Shown here piece by piece: positions 36,145 through 43,182 of a stretch of 64,000 bases of DNA (positions are counted from its first letter, which is position 1; each line of letters opens with the position of its first letter). Position numbers and translations under genes: made by a program. The notes below the pieces were generated by a model, which was not told the origin of the DNA, did no database searches, and was given only the letters and a program-made list of their open reading frames with translations. The DNA is taken from positions 105,122 to 169,121 of the forward strand of contig NZ_JAAFKD010000015.1 of NCBI RefSeq assembly GCF_013299165.1. Reading direction: 5' to 3'. The DNA comes from Microcoleus sp. bin38.metabat.b11b12b14.051 (GTDB lineage Bacteria > Cyanobacteriota > Cyanobacteriia > Cyanobacteriales > Microcoleaceae).

Positions 36145-36528
36145 ATGTCCCTGCAACAGCTTCAGGAAACAGTCTGCCAACTCTCAGTCAGCGATCGCCT
36201 TGCCCTGCTAAGTGCGATCGTTCAATCACTACAAAATACCCCGGAAATCGAGAATTGGCAATATTTAACTGCACGTCCCCATGCTTGGCGCAAACAACTT
36301 TACATTAAGGGGCGTAAATTACTGGCATCGACTATTTGGCGAGACATGACTGCTAATGGGATGTCACCCGAACAAGCTGCCGAAAATTGGGATTTACCGC
36401 TGTCTGCTATCTATGAAACAATCAATTATTGTCAGAGTCACCAAGAACTCATAAAATTAGAAGCAGACGAGGAACGCTATCGATTGGAAGCAAAAGGAGT
36501 TCAACTTGAGTCTACGAATGCTGCTTGA
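36145..36528 (+). CDS. DUF433-type antitoxin, long form
   Basis: A 127-residue protein. The N-terminal ~45 residues (LQQLQETVCQLSVSDRLALL) are a small helical segment. The DUF433-type wHTH follows, with IKGRKLLASTIWRDMTANGM, EQAAENWDLPLSAIYETINY and a charged C-terminal helix. The GCPHI motif is not present, so it is a divergent member. The downstream DUF5615 toxin gene overlaps its end by 23 bp, supporting an antitoxin role. ATG 36145 is preceded by GGAG. Confidence 0.8.
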   Translation: MSLQQLQETVCQLSVSDRLALLSAIVQSLQNTPEIENWQYLTARPHAWRKQLYIKGRKLLASTIWRDMTANGMSPEQAAENWDLPLSAIYETINYCQSHQELIKLEADEERYRLEAKGVQLESTNAA

Positions 36529-36865
36529 TGAAGATTCTCAAGCAAAGTATTTGGTCAATCTTCTTCAATCCGTCGGTCACGATGTAGCTACAGTCAATAC
36601 ACTGGATTTAATGAATCGTCCAGATTCAGTTGTGCTAGATGCTGCGAGGCAAAATGAGAGAGTGCTGCTGACACGGAATTGTGATGACTTTCACCAATTG
36701 CATCAAGCAAACCCAAAACATTCAGGAATTTTGGCAGTTTATCAAGATTCCGAGGCTTCCAAGAACATGAGTTATCAGGCGATAGTCAAGGCAATTGATA
36801 ATTTAGAAACAGCAGAATATGACCTCAAAAATCAGTTTGTTGTTCTCAATCAATGGAGTTATTAA
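36506..36865 (+). CDS. DUF5615 PIN-like toxin
   Basis: A 119-residue PIN-like protein: LRMLLDEDSQAKYLVNLLQS with the first acidic pair, VLLTRNCDDFHQLHQA with the conserved N-x-DDF block, and SGILAVYQD near the C-terminus. The frame starts with TTG at 36506 (MSLRMLLDED), which retains the conserved strand; ATG 36518 would remove four residues. It overlaps the DUF433-type gene by 23 bp. It is a second, divergent copy of the pair at 34975-35642 and looks intact. Confidence 0.85.
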   Translation: MSLRMLLDEDSQAKYLVNLLQSVGHDVATVNTLDLMNRPDSVVLDAARQNERVLLTRNCDDFHQLHQANPKHSGILAVYQDSEASKNMSYQAIVKAIDNLETAEYDLKNQFVVLNQWSY

Positions 36866-36987
36866 TCTACTCTCTCCACATCTACCCCTGACAGCGATAG
36901 CATTTGAGCCACTTTCCCTACCGTTAAACCCATTCCCAAAAGTTGTCCGATCGCATCCCGTTGAGTTTCCACAGGTGCGATCGACAT
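36862..36987 (-). pseudogene. Fragment resembling the C-terminal tail of an Rpn-type nuclease
   Basis: A 41-codon minus-strand frame reading MSIAPVETQRDAIG, LLGMGLTVGKVAQMLSLS and VDVERVD. The LGxGLTxxxVAxxLxLS pattern is typical of the tail of recombination-promoting-nuclease (Rpn/PD-(D/E)XK transposase-like) proteins in cyanobacteria. The catalytic domain is absent. Its stop codon overlaps the end of the DUF5615 gene. Confidence 0.5.
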
Positions 36988-37111
36988 TTATTGTACTCGC
37001 ATTCGGTTGCATCAAACTGCGATCGCGCGCGATCGCCCCAGTTACCGAAGAACTGGGTAAAAGCCCCGTCCTTCGCTTGACGGCTTTAATTTATTCATGT
37101 ACTGTAAAGAT

Positions 37112-37151
37112 TTATCGTATTTATACGCACAAAGCCGTATAAATACGATAA
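37112..37151. other. 16 bp perfect palindromic stem upstream of tnpB
   Basis: TTATCGTATTTATACG at 37112-37127 pairs perfectly with 37136-37151 around an 8 nt loop, ten bases before the tnpB start. It could be the left-end hairpin of the IS, a transcript hairpin limiting tnpB expression, or an operator. The stem is longer than usual IS605 end hairpins. Confidence 0.7.
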
Positions 37152-37160
37152 GCTAATTCT

Positions 37161-38342
37161 ATGATAACACTAGAGTACAAGTTAAAAGGCAAAGCAAAGC
37201 AGTATCAGATCATCGACGACATGATCAGGACTGCTCAGTTTGTCCGAAACAAAGCTCTTAGGTACTGGATTGACAATCAAGGAGTTAAGCTAGTTGACCT
37301 CTACAAACAATGCGCCGTGATGGCAAAAGAGTTTGAATGGGCAAGAAAACTTAACTCAATGGCACGCCAAGCTTCGGCTGAACGTGTCATTTTTGCTGTT
37401 CAACGTTTCTTCGCTAATTGTAAAGCGAAGAAGCCTGGAAAGAAAGGATATCCGCAGTTCAAGAAACATACTCGCTCAGTAGAATATAAGACATCAGGAT
37501 GGAAGCTTTCTACCGACAAAAGATGCTTGACATTTACGGATGGTTTTACTGCGGGTACTTTCAAACTCGTTGGTAGTCGGGATCTACACTTCTACGCTTC
37601 GAGTGAAATCAAGCGAGTTAGGGTTGTACGTCGGGCTGATGGCTACTATGTTCAGTTTTGCATCAACGTAGAACGAACGGAGGAAATTAGCCCAACAGGT
37701 AAAGCCATTGGAATAGATGTTGGATTAAACCATTTCTATACCGATAGCAATAGCGAGGCCGTCCCGAATCCTCGCCCCCTGCGAAAAAGCGAAAAAGCTT
37801 TAAAGCGAGCGCAGCGAAAAGTCTCTAGGAAGAAGAAAGGTTCCAGTAATCGCAAAAAAGCGATTAACAAGTTAGGGAGAAGACACCTCAAAGTTAGTAG
37901 GCAGCGTAAAGACTTCGCCATAAAGACGGCGTTGTACGTAGTAAAATCTAACGATTTTGTAGCTTACGAAGATTTGCAGGTCCGGAACATGGTAAAGAAC
38001 CATAAGCTCGCCAAATCGATTAGCGATGCAGCTTGGAGTCAGTTTGCTCAGTGGTTACAATACTTTGGGAAAGTGTACGGCAAAACAGTAATTACTGTTA
38101 ATCCTCAGTACACTTCTCAAGATTGCTCAGCTTGTGGAAATAGAGTCAAAAAGTCGTTGTCGGTCAGGACACATATCTGTGGATGCGGTGCGGTATTAGA
38201 CCGCGATCACAATGCCGCGCTGAACATTTTGGCCCTCGGGCTGAAACAGGCAGGAATCATTTTAAATACGGTGGGGCACACCGAAATTAACGCTTGGGGA
38301 CAGAACGACCTCTACTCATTGGTGGTGATCAAACAGAGATAA
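37161..38342 (+). CDS. tnpB: TnpB RNA-guided endonuclease (IS200/IS605-type OrfB)
   Basis: A 393-residue TnpB that appears intact. It has the N-terminal helix-turn-helix/wedge region (TAQFVRNKALRYW) and the RuvC triad: Asp in AIGIDVGLNHF (about 192), Glu in FVAYEDLQVRN (about 271), and Asp in VLDRDHNAALNIL (about 350). The four-cysteine zinc finger is CSACGNR...HICGCG. In characterised homologues TnpB uses an RNA from the element's right end (omega-RNA) to cut DNA next to a short motif, promoting retention of the element. No tnpA transposase gene is adjacent, so the element is non-autonomous or domesticated. ATG 37161 has no upstream competitor. Confidence 0.95.
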   Translation: MITLEYKLKGKAKQYQIIDDMIRTAQFVRNKALRYWIDNQGVKLVDLYKQCAVMAKEFEWARKLNSMARQASAERVIFAVQRFFANCKAKKPGKKGYPQFKKHTRSVEYKTSGWKLSTDKRCLTFTDGFTAGTFKLVGSRDLHFYASSEIKRVRVVRRADGYYVQFCINVERTEEISPTGKAIGIDVGLNHFYTDSNSEAVPNPRPLRKSEKALKRAQRKVSRKKKGSSNRKKAINKLGRRHLKVSRQRKDFAIKTALYVVKSNDFVAYEDLQVRNMVKNHKLAKSISDAAWSQFAQWLQYFGKVYGKTVITVNPQYTSQDCSACGNRVKKSLSVRTHICGCGAVLDRDHNAALNILALGLKQAGIILNTVGHTEINAWGQNDLYSLVVIKQR

Positions 38343-38360
38343 GTTCGACTGGCTGATCCA

Positions 38361-38415
38361 AGAATCCCCACGCCTCGACAGCTGGGGAGTGTCAAACTCT
38401 GTACTCCCATTTAAT
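38361..38415 (+). ncRNA. Right end of the tnpB element, putative omega-RNA 3' end and guide
   Basis: About 20 bp after the tnpB stop lies TCCCCA (38365-38370) paired with TGGGGA (38383-38388), followed by GTGTCAA ending at 38395. This matches the usual right-end pattern of cyanobacterial tnpB elements as I recall it. By analogy with characterised TnpB systems the omega-RNA would span the last part of the tnpB gene and this hairpin, and the guide would be the flanking sequence from 38396. RNA boundaries are inferred. Confidence 0.6.
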
Positions 38416-38483
38416 ACCACTACCAAAAAGTAACATAACTTTACGATAGCTTCCCAACCCTGCTCCTATTAGTTGCCGAGTCA

Positions 38484-38515
38484 ATCTAAAATCTAAAATC
38501 TAAAATCTAAAATCG
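38484..38515. repeat. Heptanucleotide tandem repeat (AATCTAA)n
   Basis: Four to five copies of ATCTAAA in tandem, ending in AATCGATCGA, lie upstream of the Mrp operon. It is a second sequence class of the heptamer repeats seen at 18218. Confidence 0.9.
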
Positions 38516-38591
38516 ATCGACTCATTCTACTTTTTTAGTAGTGCCCAAGTAATGTATCATTATCACCAAACCTCAAGCAACAAAAATTTCC

Positions 38592-38927
38592 GTGTTAGAA
38601 GCCTTCGTATTTGGCACAGTATTGTGCGGTTTTTTTGGTATCATCCTTAAAAAGAACCTGGTGATGAAGATCGTCTCTATGGACGTGATGAGTACCGGTG
38701 TAATTGCCTATTATGTCGTCGTGGCATCCCTCAATGGCTTGTTCACGCCAATTATGGGAGATGTCAAAAATAGAGCTTTCGCCGATCCAGTCCCCCAAGG
38801 AATCATCTTAACTGCGATCGTCATCGGCTTTTCGATTCAAGCCCTGATGCTGGTGGGTGTAATGAAGCTAGCACGGGATAATCCCACATTGGAAGCCAGC
38901 GAGATCGAGAAAAATAACACCCCGTAA
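38592..38927 (+). CDS. mrpC: Mrp antiporter subunit C (NuoK-like)
   Basis: A 111-residue protein with three membrane helices, homologous to NuoK. It carries the family segments GIILKKNLVMKIVSMDVMST and, near the C-terminus, DPVPQGIILTAIVIGFSIQA with the conserved DPxPQAL-like motif. It is a subunit of the multisubunit Na+(K+)/H+ antiporter in the plasma (or thylakoid) membrane. The start is GTG 38592. It opens a seven-gene same-strand cluster, 9 bp before mrpD, and is preceded by AT-rich DNA that probably holds the operon promoter. Confidence 0.9.
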   Translation: MLEAFVFGTVLCGFFGIILKKNLVMKIVSMDVMSTGVIAYYVVVASLNGLFTPIMGDVKNRAFADPVPQGIILTAIVIGFSIQALMLVGVMKLARDNPTLEASEIEKNNTP

Positions 38928-38936
38928 ACCCAATCC

Positions 38937-40379
38937 ATGAATATTATTACGATCGCTTGGCTGACCATACCATTTTTTATCGGGTTCGTCATTTATCTAC
39001 TTCCCAAGCTTGACAAATATCTAGCCTTAGCAGTCACCTTTGTTTCGGCCGGCTATGCGCTACAACTATTTCTCGAAAAGTCGCCCCTCAAACTCAAGTT
39101 ACTAGATAATTTCGGCGTTGAAGTAGTCGCAGATCAGTTAGGCGCTTACTTTATCTTGACAAATGCCATAGTAACTGCTGCCGTGATTTTCTACTGTTGG
39201 CACAGCGGTAAATCAGCCTTCTTTTACTCCCAGATGATTATTCTGCATGGCAGTATAGATGCTACCTTTATCTGTGTAGATTTTATCAGTTTATATGTAG
39301 CCTTAGAAGTCAGCGGGATTGCAGCTTTTCTGTTAATTGCCTATCCTCGCACCGATCGCTCTTTATGGGTAGCCTTGCGCTATCTATTTGTCAGCAACAC
39401 CGCCATGCTATTTTATCTAGTGGGCGCAGTGCTAGTCTATCAAAAACATAATTCCTTTCTGTTTGACGGTTTAAAAGGTGCGCCACCAGAAGCTTTAGCC
39501 CTGATTTTTCTGGGATTGTTGCTCAAAGGCGGGATTTTTGTATCGGGATTCTGGCTGCCGCTAACTCACTCAGAATCAGAAACCCCAGTATCTGCCCTAC
39601 TCTCAGGAATAGTCATCAAAGCAAGTATCTTACCTTTGTTGCGCTGTGCTTTGGTTTCGGAGGATATTGATACAATCGTCAGGATTTTTGGTGTAGGAAC
39701 AGCTTTAATGGGAATATCCTATGCCATCTTTGAAAAAGATACCAAACGGATGCTGGCTTGGAGCACAATTTCCCAGTTAGGCTTTATTCTAGCAGCACCG
39801 GCAGTCGGCGGATTTTATGCGCTCGCTCACGGTTTAGTTAAATCTAGTCTCTTCTTACTTGCCGGTTCCTTACCAAGTCGCAGCCTCAAGGAACTACAAT
39901 CAAAGGCGATCGATCCTACCCTGTGGATTGCCTTAGTTATCGCCAGTCTCTCGATTTCCGGCTTTCCCTTGTTGGCAGGCTTTGGGACAAAAGTGTTGAC
40001 GGGAAAAAATCTCTTACCTTGGCAAGTCATCGCCATGAATATAGCCGCCGTAGGTACTGCTATATGCTTCGCCAAATTCATCTTTATACCTCGCGGAGAA
40101 AAACAAGAAGTCAAGCCCGGTTTGTGGCCCGCCGTCATCCTGTTAATTGGCGGGCTAATTGTCGCAAACATAGTCTACTTAGATGCTTATAGCATTGAAA
40201 GTATCATCAAAGCAGTGGGCACGATCGCGATTGGGTGGCTGATTTATGTTTTAATTATTAAACGGTTGGCGATCAAGCTGCCGCGTGCAATTGAGAAATT
40301 CGATCATCTAGTAGGTGTCATGACTCTAACCTTGATCGTACTATTTTGGATGGCATTAGCTACAGGAACCAACACTTAA
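38937..40379 (+). CDS. mrpD: Mrp antiporter subunit D (NuoL/M/N-like proton channel)
   Basis: A 480-residue polytopic protein of the NuoL/M/N (proton-conducting membrane transporter) family, the ion-translocating core of the Mrp antiporter. Visible key residues are the TM5 glutamate in SLYVALEVSGIAAFL (near 125) and the TM7 lysine in GLLLKGGIFVSGFWLPL (near 198), followed by THSESETPVSALLSG, the conserved HSxAPxPVSALLSG-like loop. A second family block is RMLAWSTISQLGFI near 275. It starts 9 bp after mrpC. A 139 bp gap separates it from mrpE. It is the only NuoL/M/N-type subunit in this operon. Confidence 0.92.
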   Translation: MNIITIAWLTIPFFIGFVIYLLPKLDKYLALAVTFVSAGYALQLFLEKSPLKLKLLDNFGVEVVADQLGAYFILTNAIVTAAVIFYCWHSGKSAFFYSQMIILHGSIDATFICVDFISLYVALEVSGIAAFLLIAYPRTDRSLWVALRYLFVSNTAMLFYLVGAVLVYQKHNSFLFDGLKGAPPEALALIFLGLLLKGGIFVSGFWLPLTHSESETPVSALLSGIVIKASILPLLRCALVSEDIDTIVRIFGVGTALMGISYAIFEKDTKRMLAWSTISQLGFILAAPAVGGFYALAHGLVKSSLFLLAGSLPSRSLKELQSKAIDPTLWIALVIASLSISGFPLLAGFGTKVLTGKNLLPWQVIAMNIAAVGTAICFAKFIFIPRGEKQEVKPGLWPAVILLIGGLIVANIVYLDAYSIESIIKAVGTIAIGWLIYVLIIKRLAIKLPRAIEKFDHLVGVMTLTLIVLFWMALATGTNT

Positions 40380-40518
40380 ATCAAAAAAATGCGATCGCTC
40401 GCAGTAAAGGTATGCAGGAGATATTTGGTAAAAGTAAAAACTATCTCCGTTTATCTGCCTGATATCTGCGGTTTTCGCACATCAAAGATTTAGGCAATAA
40501 ATCTCAGAAGGAAAAAAG

Positions 40519-40905
40519 ATGATTGGAAGTTTCATATTGCGATTGACAATTTGGTTTTTGCTGACAGCGGATTTCACCGTACAAAATATCATCATTGGTA
40601 TAGTAATCGCATTTCTCCTACCCCGCGGCAATACACCCCCGGAAAGCATAAAGGAATGGCTCAGTATGCTCAAAAAAATCCTGATTGCGATTCCAATAGC
40701 ATACATTGAAGCCGTTGAAATTATCATCCGTCCCCATAACGGAGAAGACATGATTCTGGAACGGGCCAAAATGAAACGATCGCCAATCATGATATTTTTG
40801 GATGTATTCCTGATTACCTTTACCCCCAAAACAATTGTGGTGACATACAACCAAGAAGGCTGCTACGAAGTCCACCGGATTCTGCCGGGGAGGGAAAATC
40901 CATGA
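40519..40905 (+). CDS. mrpE: Mrp antiporter subunit E
   Basis: A 128-residue MnhE/MrpE protein with hydrophobic N-terminal segments (FILRLTIWFLLTADFTVQN; IIIGIVIAFLLPRG) and the typical C-terminal domain with IIIRPHN and DVFLITFTPKTIVV. Needed for assembly and full activity of the antiporter complex in other bacteria. It overlaps mrpF by 4 bp (ATGA at 40902), showing translational coupling. ATG 40519 is preceded by AAGGAAAAAAG. Confidence 0.88.
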   Translation: MIGSFILRLTIWFLLTADFTVQNIIIGIVIAFLLPRGNTPPESIKEWLSMLKKILIAIPIAYIEAVEIIIRPHNGEDMILERAKMKRSPIMIFLDVFLITFTPKTIVVTYNQEGCYEVHRILPGRENP

Positions 40906-41153
40906 ATTGGTTCTTGATTGCGATGATTGCAGCAATGCTCATCCCCATGTACGAAGCATGGGAAGATGATAATGTTTGGCAGAAAATGCTAGCCTTGGGC
41001 AGTATTTCCACCAAGGCAGGAATTATGACTTTGTTCATATCTGTCTTGCGCGATGATTGGATGATTGGGGCGGTGGGGGCGATTATCCTCACAGTTGGAA
41101 ATGCAGGATTAATGCTGCTGGCACACATCATAAAACGATTGGATGACCTATGA
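40902..41153 (+). CDS. mrpF: Mrp antiporter subunit F
   Basis: An 83-residue protein with three membrane helices, in the position and size class of MrpF (NWFLIAMIAAMLIPMYEAW; TKAGIMTLFISVL; MIGAVGAIILTVGNAGLMLLA). Sequence is less conserved than in other subunits, and the assignment relies partly on gene order. It overlaps mrpE and mrpG by 4 bp each. Confidence 0.78.
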   Translation: MNWFLIAMIAAMLIPMYEAWEDDNVWQKMLALGSISTKAGIMTLFISVLRDDWMIGAVGAIILTVGNAGLMLLAHIIKRLDDL

Positions 41154-41452
41154 TTGATCTGTTGAGTTATCTGTTTATCGGCGTAGGAATAGTCTTCTGG
41201 TTTTGGGGGACTTCTCACCTAATCGGCAAGCGATCGGTATTATTTAAGTTACACAGTCTTTCGGTTGCAGATACCTTGGGTTCGATCCTAATCGTGATCG
41301 GGCTGCTGATCAAAATACCTAGTAGATGGCCACTGCTAACTTTGGCAATTCTTTCCTTAGCAATTTGGAATACCATGCTGGGATATGTGATAGCACACTG
41401 TTCGAGTGAAGAGGCAGAAAATCAGACGGAGTTCCCCACAGAGACATTATGA
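41150..41452 (+). CDS. mrpG: Mrp antiporter subunit G
   Basis: A 100-residue MnhG/PhaG protein with three membrane helices and the family pattern FWFWGTSHLIGKRSVLFKLH, SVADTLGSILIVIGLLI and a third helix. It is coupled by 4 bp overlaps at both ends (ATGA 41150-41153 and 41449-41452). It is part of the inner-membrane antiporter complex. Confidence 0.88.
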   Translation: MIDLLSYLFIGVGIVFWFWGTSHLIGKRSVLFKLHSLSVADTLGSILIVIGLLIKIPSRWPLLTLAILSLAIWNTMLGYVIAHCSSEEAENQTEFPTETL

Positions 41453-42063
41453 ATGACGATAGCTATATCTATATCTTAACTGCACTGTTGCCCTTGGCTG
41501 CTTGTATGGTAGTAGTTCAGGTTAATCCCTACTATGCCCTAGTCATTCGCGGCATATTAGGCGCAATAGCCGCATTGATATATTCCGTTTTTGGGGCGGC
41601 AGATGTGGCTTTGACGGAAGCCTTGATGGGTACGATGCTGGCAATCACGCTATATGCAGTGGCGGTGCGATCGTCCTTGGTGATGCGTTTGGGCGTGTTG
41701 GAAGAGGAGACAGTCGAGTCGGATGGCGATGTTTTGAAGGTAGAGCTGACAGTAGAGAGTCCCCGCGATTTTAACTCATTGATGAAGGATTTTCGCCGAA
41801 TTTTTAGCAAGTATTATCTCCGCATTGAGGTAGTACCTTTCACCTGTCAGGAGGCTTTACATCGCGCCTTGATGGAAAAAGAAATTCATGCAAGTTGTGT
41901 GCCTGTGCTAGATAGCGATGCAGCAGGTGAGGCTGAAACCAAACATTATCGAACTGTGACGAGAATTCAACGGCTTTATGACATCATGCAAGCCGAGATT
42001 TCATCAATAAATACCAGTCTGACTTACAAAAATGCTACGGATTTAGCGGAGGATAATCAATGA
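41449..42063 (+). CDS. DUF4040 / MbhD-like subunit (split MrpA C-terminal module)
   Basis: A 204-residue protein. The first ~90 residues are the DUF4040 domain (helices YYALVIRGILGAIAALIYSV and ADVALTEALMGTMLAITLYA with the conserved ALTE motif), which in many bacteria forms the C-terminal part of MrpA and in archaea is the separate subunit MbhD. The remaining ~110 residues form a soluble extension (DFNSLMKDFRRIFSKYYLRI and on) not found in canonical MrpA. The large NuoL-like N-terminal half of MrpA is absent. It overlaps mrpG and mrpB by 4 bp each, so it is a true operon member. Confidence 0.82.
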   Translation: MNDDSYIYILTALLPLAACMVVVQVNPYYALVIRGILGAIAALIYSVFGAADVALTEALMGTMLAITLYAVAVRSSLVMRLGVLEEETVESDGDVLKVELTVESPRDFNSLMKDFRRIFSKYYLRIEVVPFTCQEALHRALMEKEIHASCVPVLDSDAAGEAETKHYRTVTRIQRLYDIMQAEISSINTSLTYKNATDLAEDNQ

Positions 42064-42722
42064 AATGGGTTTACATTGCGGCGGGGATAGTGCTTTACAT
42101 TAAAATGCTATTTTTAGCCAATCCATCGTCAGGTTTATCAGGTTTGGCGATCGTAGAATTGATTGTCAAGGATAGTGGAATTCCGAATGTAGTATCGGCG
42201 ATTATTTTCCGCAATCGCCTTTATGACACGATTTTTGAAGTGGTGGTATTTACGATCGCCATTATGGGCGCTAATTTTCTATTAGCCACCGAAAGACCAT
42301 CCTGCACAATATATCAGTTTACCGATCAACCTTCGATTGTGTTAGCCCGTTTAGGAGCGACTATTTCGGCTTTGGTGAGTATTGAATTGTCACTGCGGGG
42401 CCATTTGACTCCCGGAGGCGGTTTTGCGGCCGGTGTAGCGGGGGGAACTGCGATCGGTTTGGTGGCGATTACTTCCTCATCCGAGTGGATGCAGCGGATT
42501 TATGAGCGATCGCACGCAGCAACTTGGGAGAAGATTTCAGTATTGGTGTTTGTGGTGTTATCTGCGATCACTTTGTGTGGGTACGAATTGCCGCACGGAC
42601 AATTTGGGGCTTTGGTGAGTGGTGGTGTGGTTCCTCTGTTGAATATTTTGGTGGCTGTAAAGGTGGCTTTGGGCTCATGGGCGGTGGTATTGATTTTTAT
42701 TCGCTACCGCGGTTTGTTGTGA
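42060..42722 (+). CDS. mrpB: Mrp antiporter subunit B, MnhB domain
   Basis: A 220-residue membrane protein. The C-terminal part is the MnhB domain (SIELSLRGHLTPGGGFAAG, then GLVAITSS; LGSWAVVLIFIRYRG), with the hallmark GHLTPGGGFxxG. The N-terminal ~80 residues (IVELIVKDSGIPNVVSAIIF; FEVVVFTIAIMGANFLL) resemble the MrpA C-terminal segment fused in front, as in MbhE/MbhF-like subunits. It is the last gene of the operon, overlapping the DUF4040 gene by 4 bp. The DNA after the stop is AT-poor and has no clear terminator. Confidence 0.9.
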   Translation: MKWVYIAAGIVLYIKMLFLANPSSGLSGLAIVELIVKDSGIPNVVSAIIFRNRLYDTIFEVVVFTIAIMGANFLLATERPSCTIYQFTDQPSIVLARLGATISALVSIELSLRGHLTPGGGFAAGVAGGTAIGLVAITSSSEWMQRIYERSHAATWEKISVLVFVVLSAITLCGYELPHGQFGALVSGGVVPLLNILVAVKVALGSWAVVLIFIRYRGLL

Positions 42723-43182
42723 TGGATTTCTAGGGGATTTTGGAGGGAAACAGTGGTTCTATGTTTGGGCTGCTGTTGTTCTGTTGTTCTGTTGTTATGG
42801 CGATCGCACTTTGAAGAGACTGAGCTACTGTTAGGGGATAGCTGTTGTGCGATCGATTTGTGTCGCAAGGGCGATCGGCCAAATTCAGAATTATAGCCAT
42901 CTTAGACGGACAGCTTTTCAGTAATATCCGCTTAAAATGTGGAAAATAGCCTGCAATTTACCTATCTATATAGTAAGATCCAGTAGATATATGAAAAAAA
43001 TCTGTTTAATAAATGTTTGGGGTGCATCTCAATGAAGGCAAATATGTTTGTAGGGGCGAAGCATGACCGCAGTCAATATGGGATTGTAACTAATAACTTA
43101 TATGCGGTCATGCTTCGCCCTCTTCAAAAGTGAGATGCACCCAATGTTTGTCCGCATACCCAGACCAAGAAGCAAATAGCTA
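42723..43182. other. Spacer with a TA-promoter remnant and a MITE
   Basis: The stretch 42797-42880 (GCGATCGCACTTT, GACTGAGCTACTGTTA, GATTTGTGTCGC) is clearly similar to the upstream region of the DUF433 antitoxin at about 35640-35725 in reverse orientation to that gene. No DUF433 coding sequence follows, so this is the footprint of a lost TA locus. A 123 bp MITE-like element occupies 43020-43142. Confidence 0.65.
43020..43142. mobile_element. MITE-like element, 123 bp, with 8 bp target duplication
   Basis: The ends are GGGTGCATCTCA at 43020 and TGAGATGCACCC ending at 43142. It is flanked by AATGTTTG at 43012-43019 and 43143-43150. An internal inverted pair, GGGCGAAGCATGACCGCA and its complement TGCGGTCATGCTTCGCCC, makes most of the element fold on itself. 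It has no coding capacity. It lies 40 bp before the methyltransferase gene and may affect its promoter. Confidence 0.88.
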
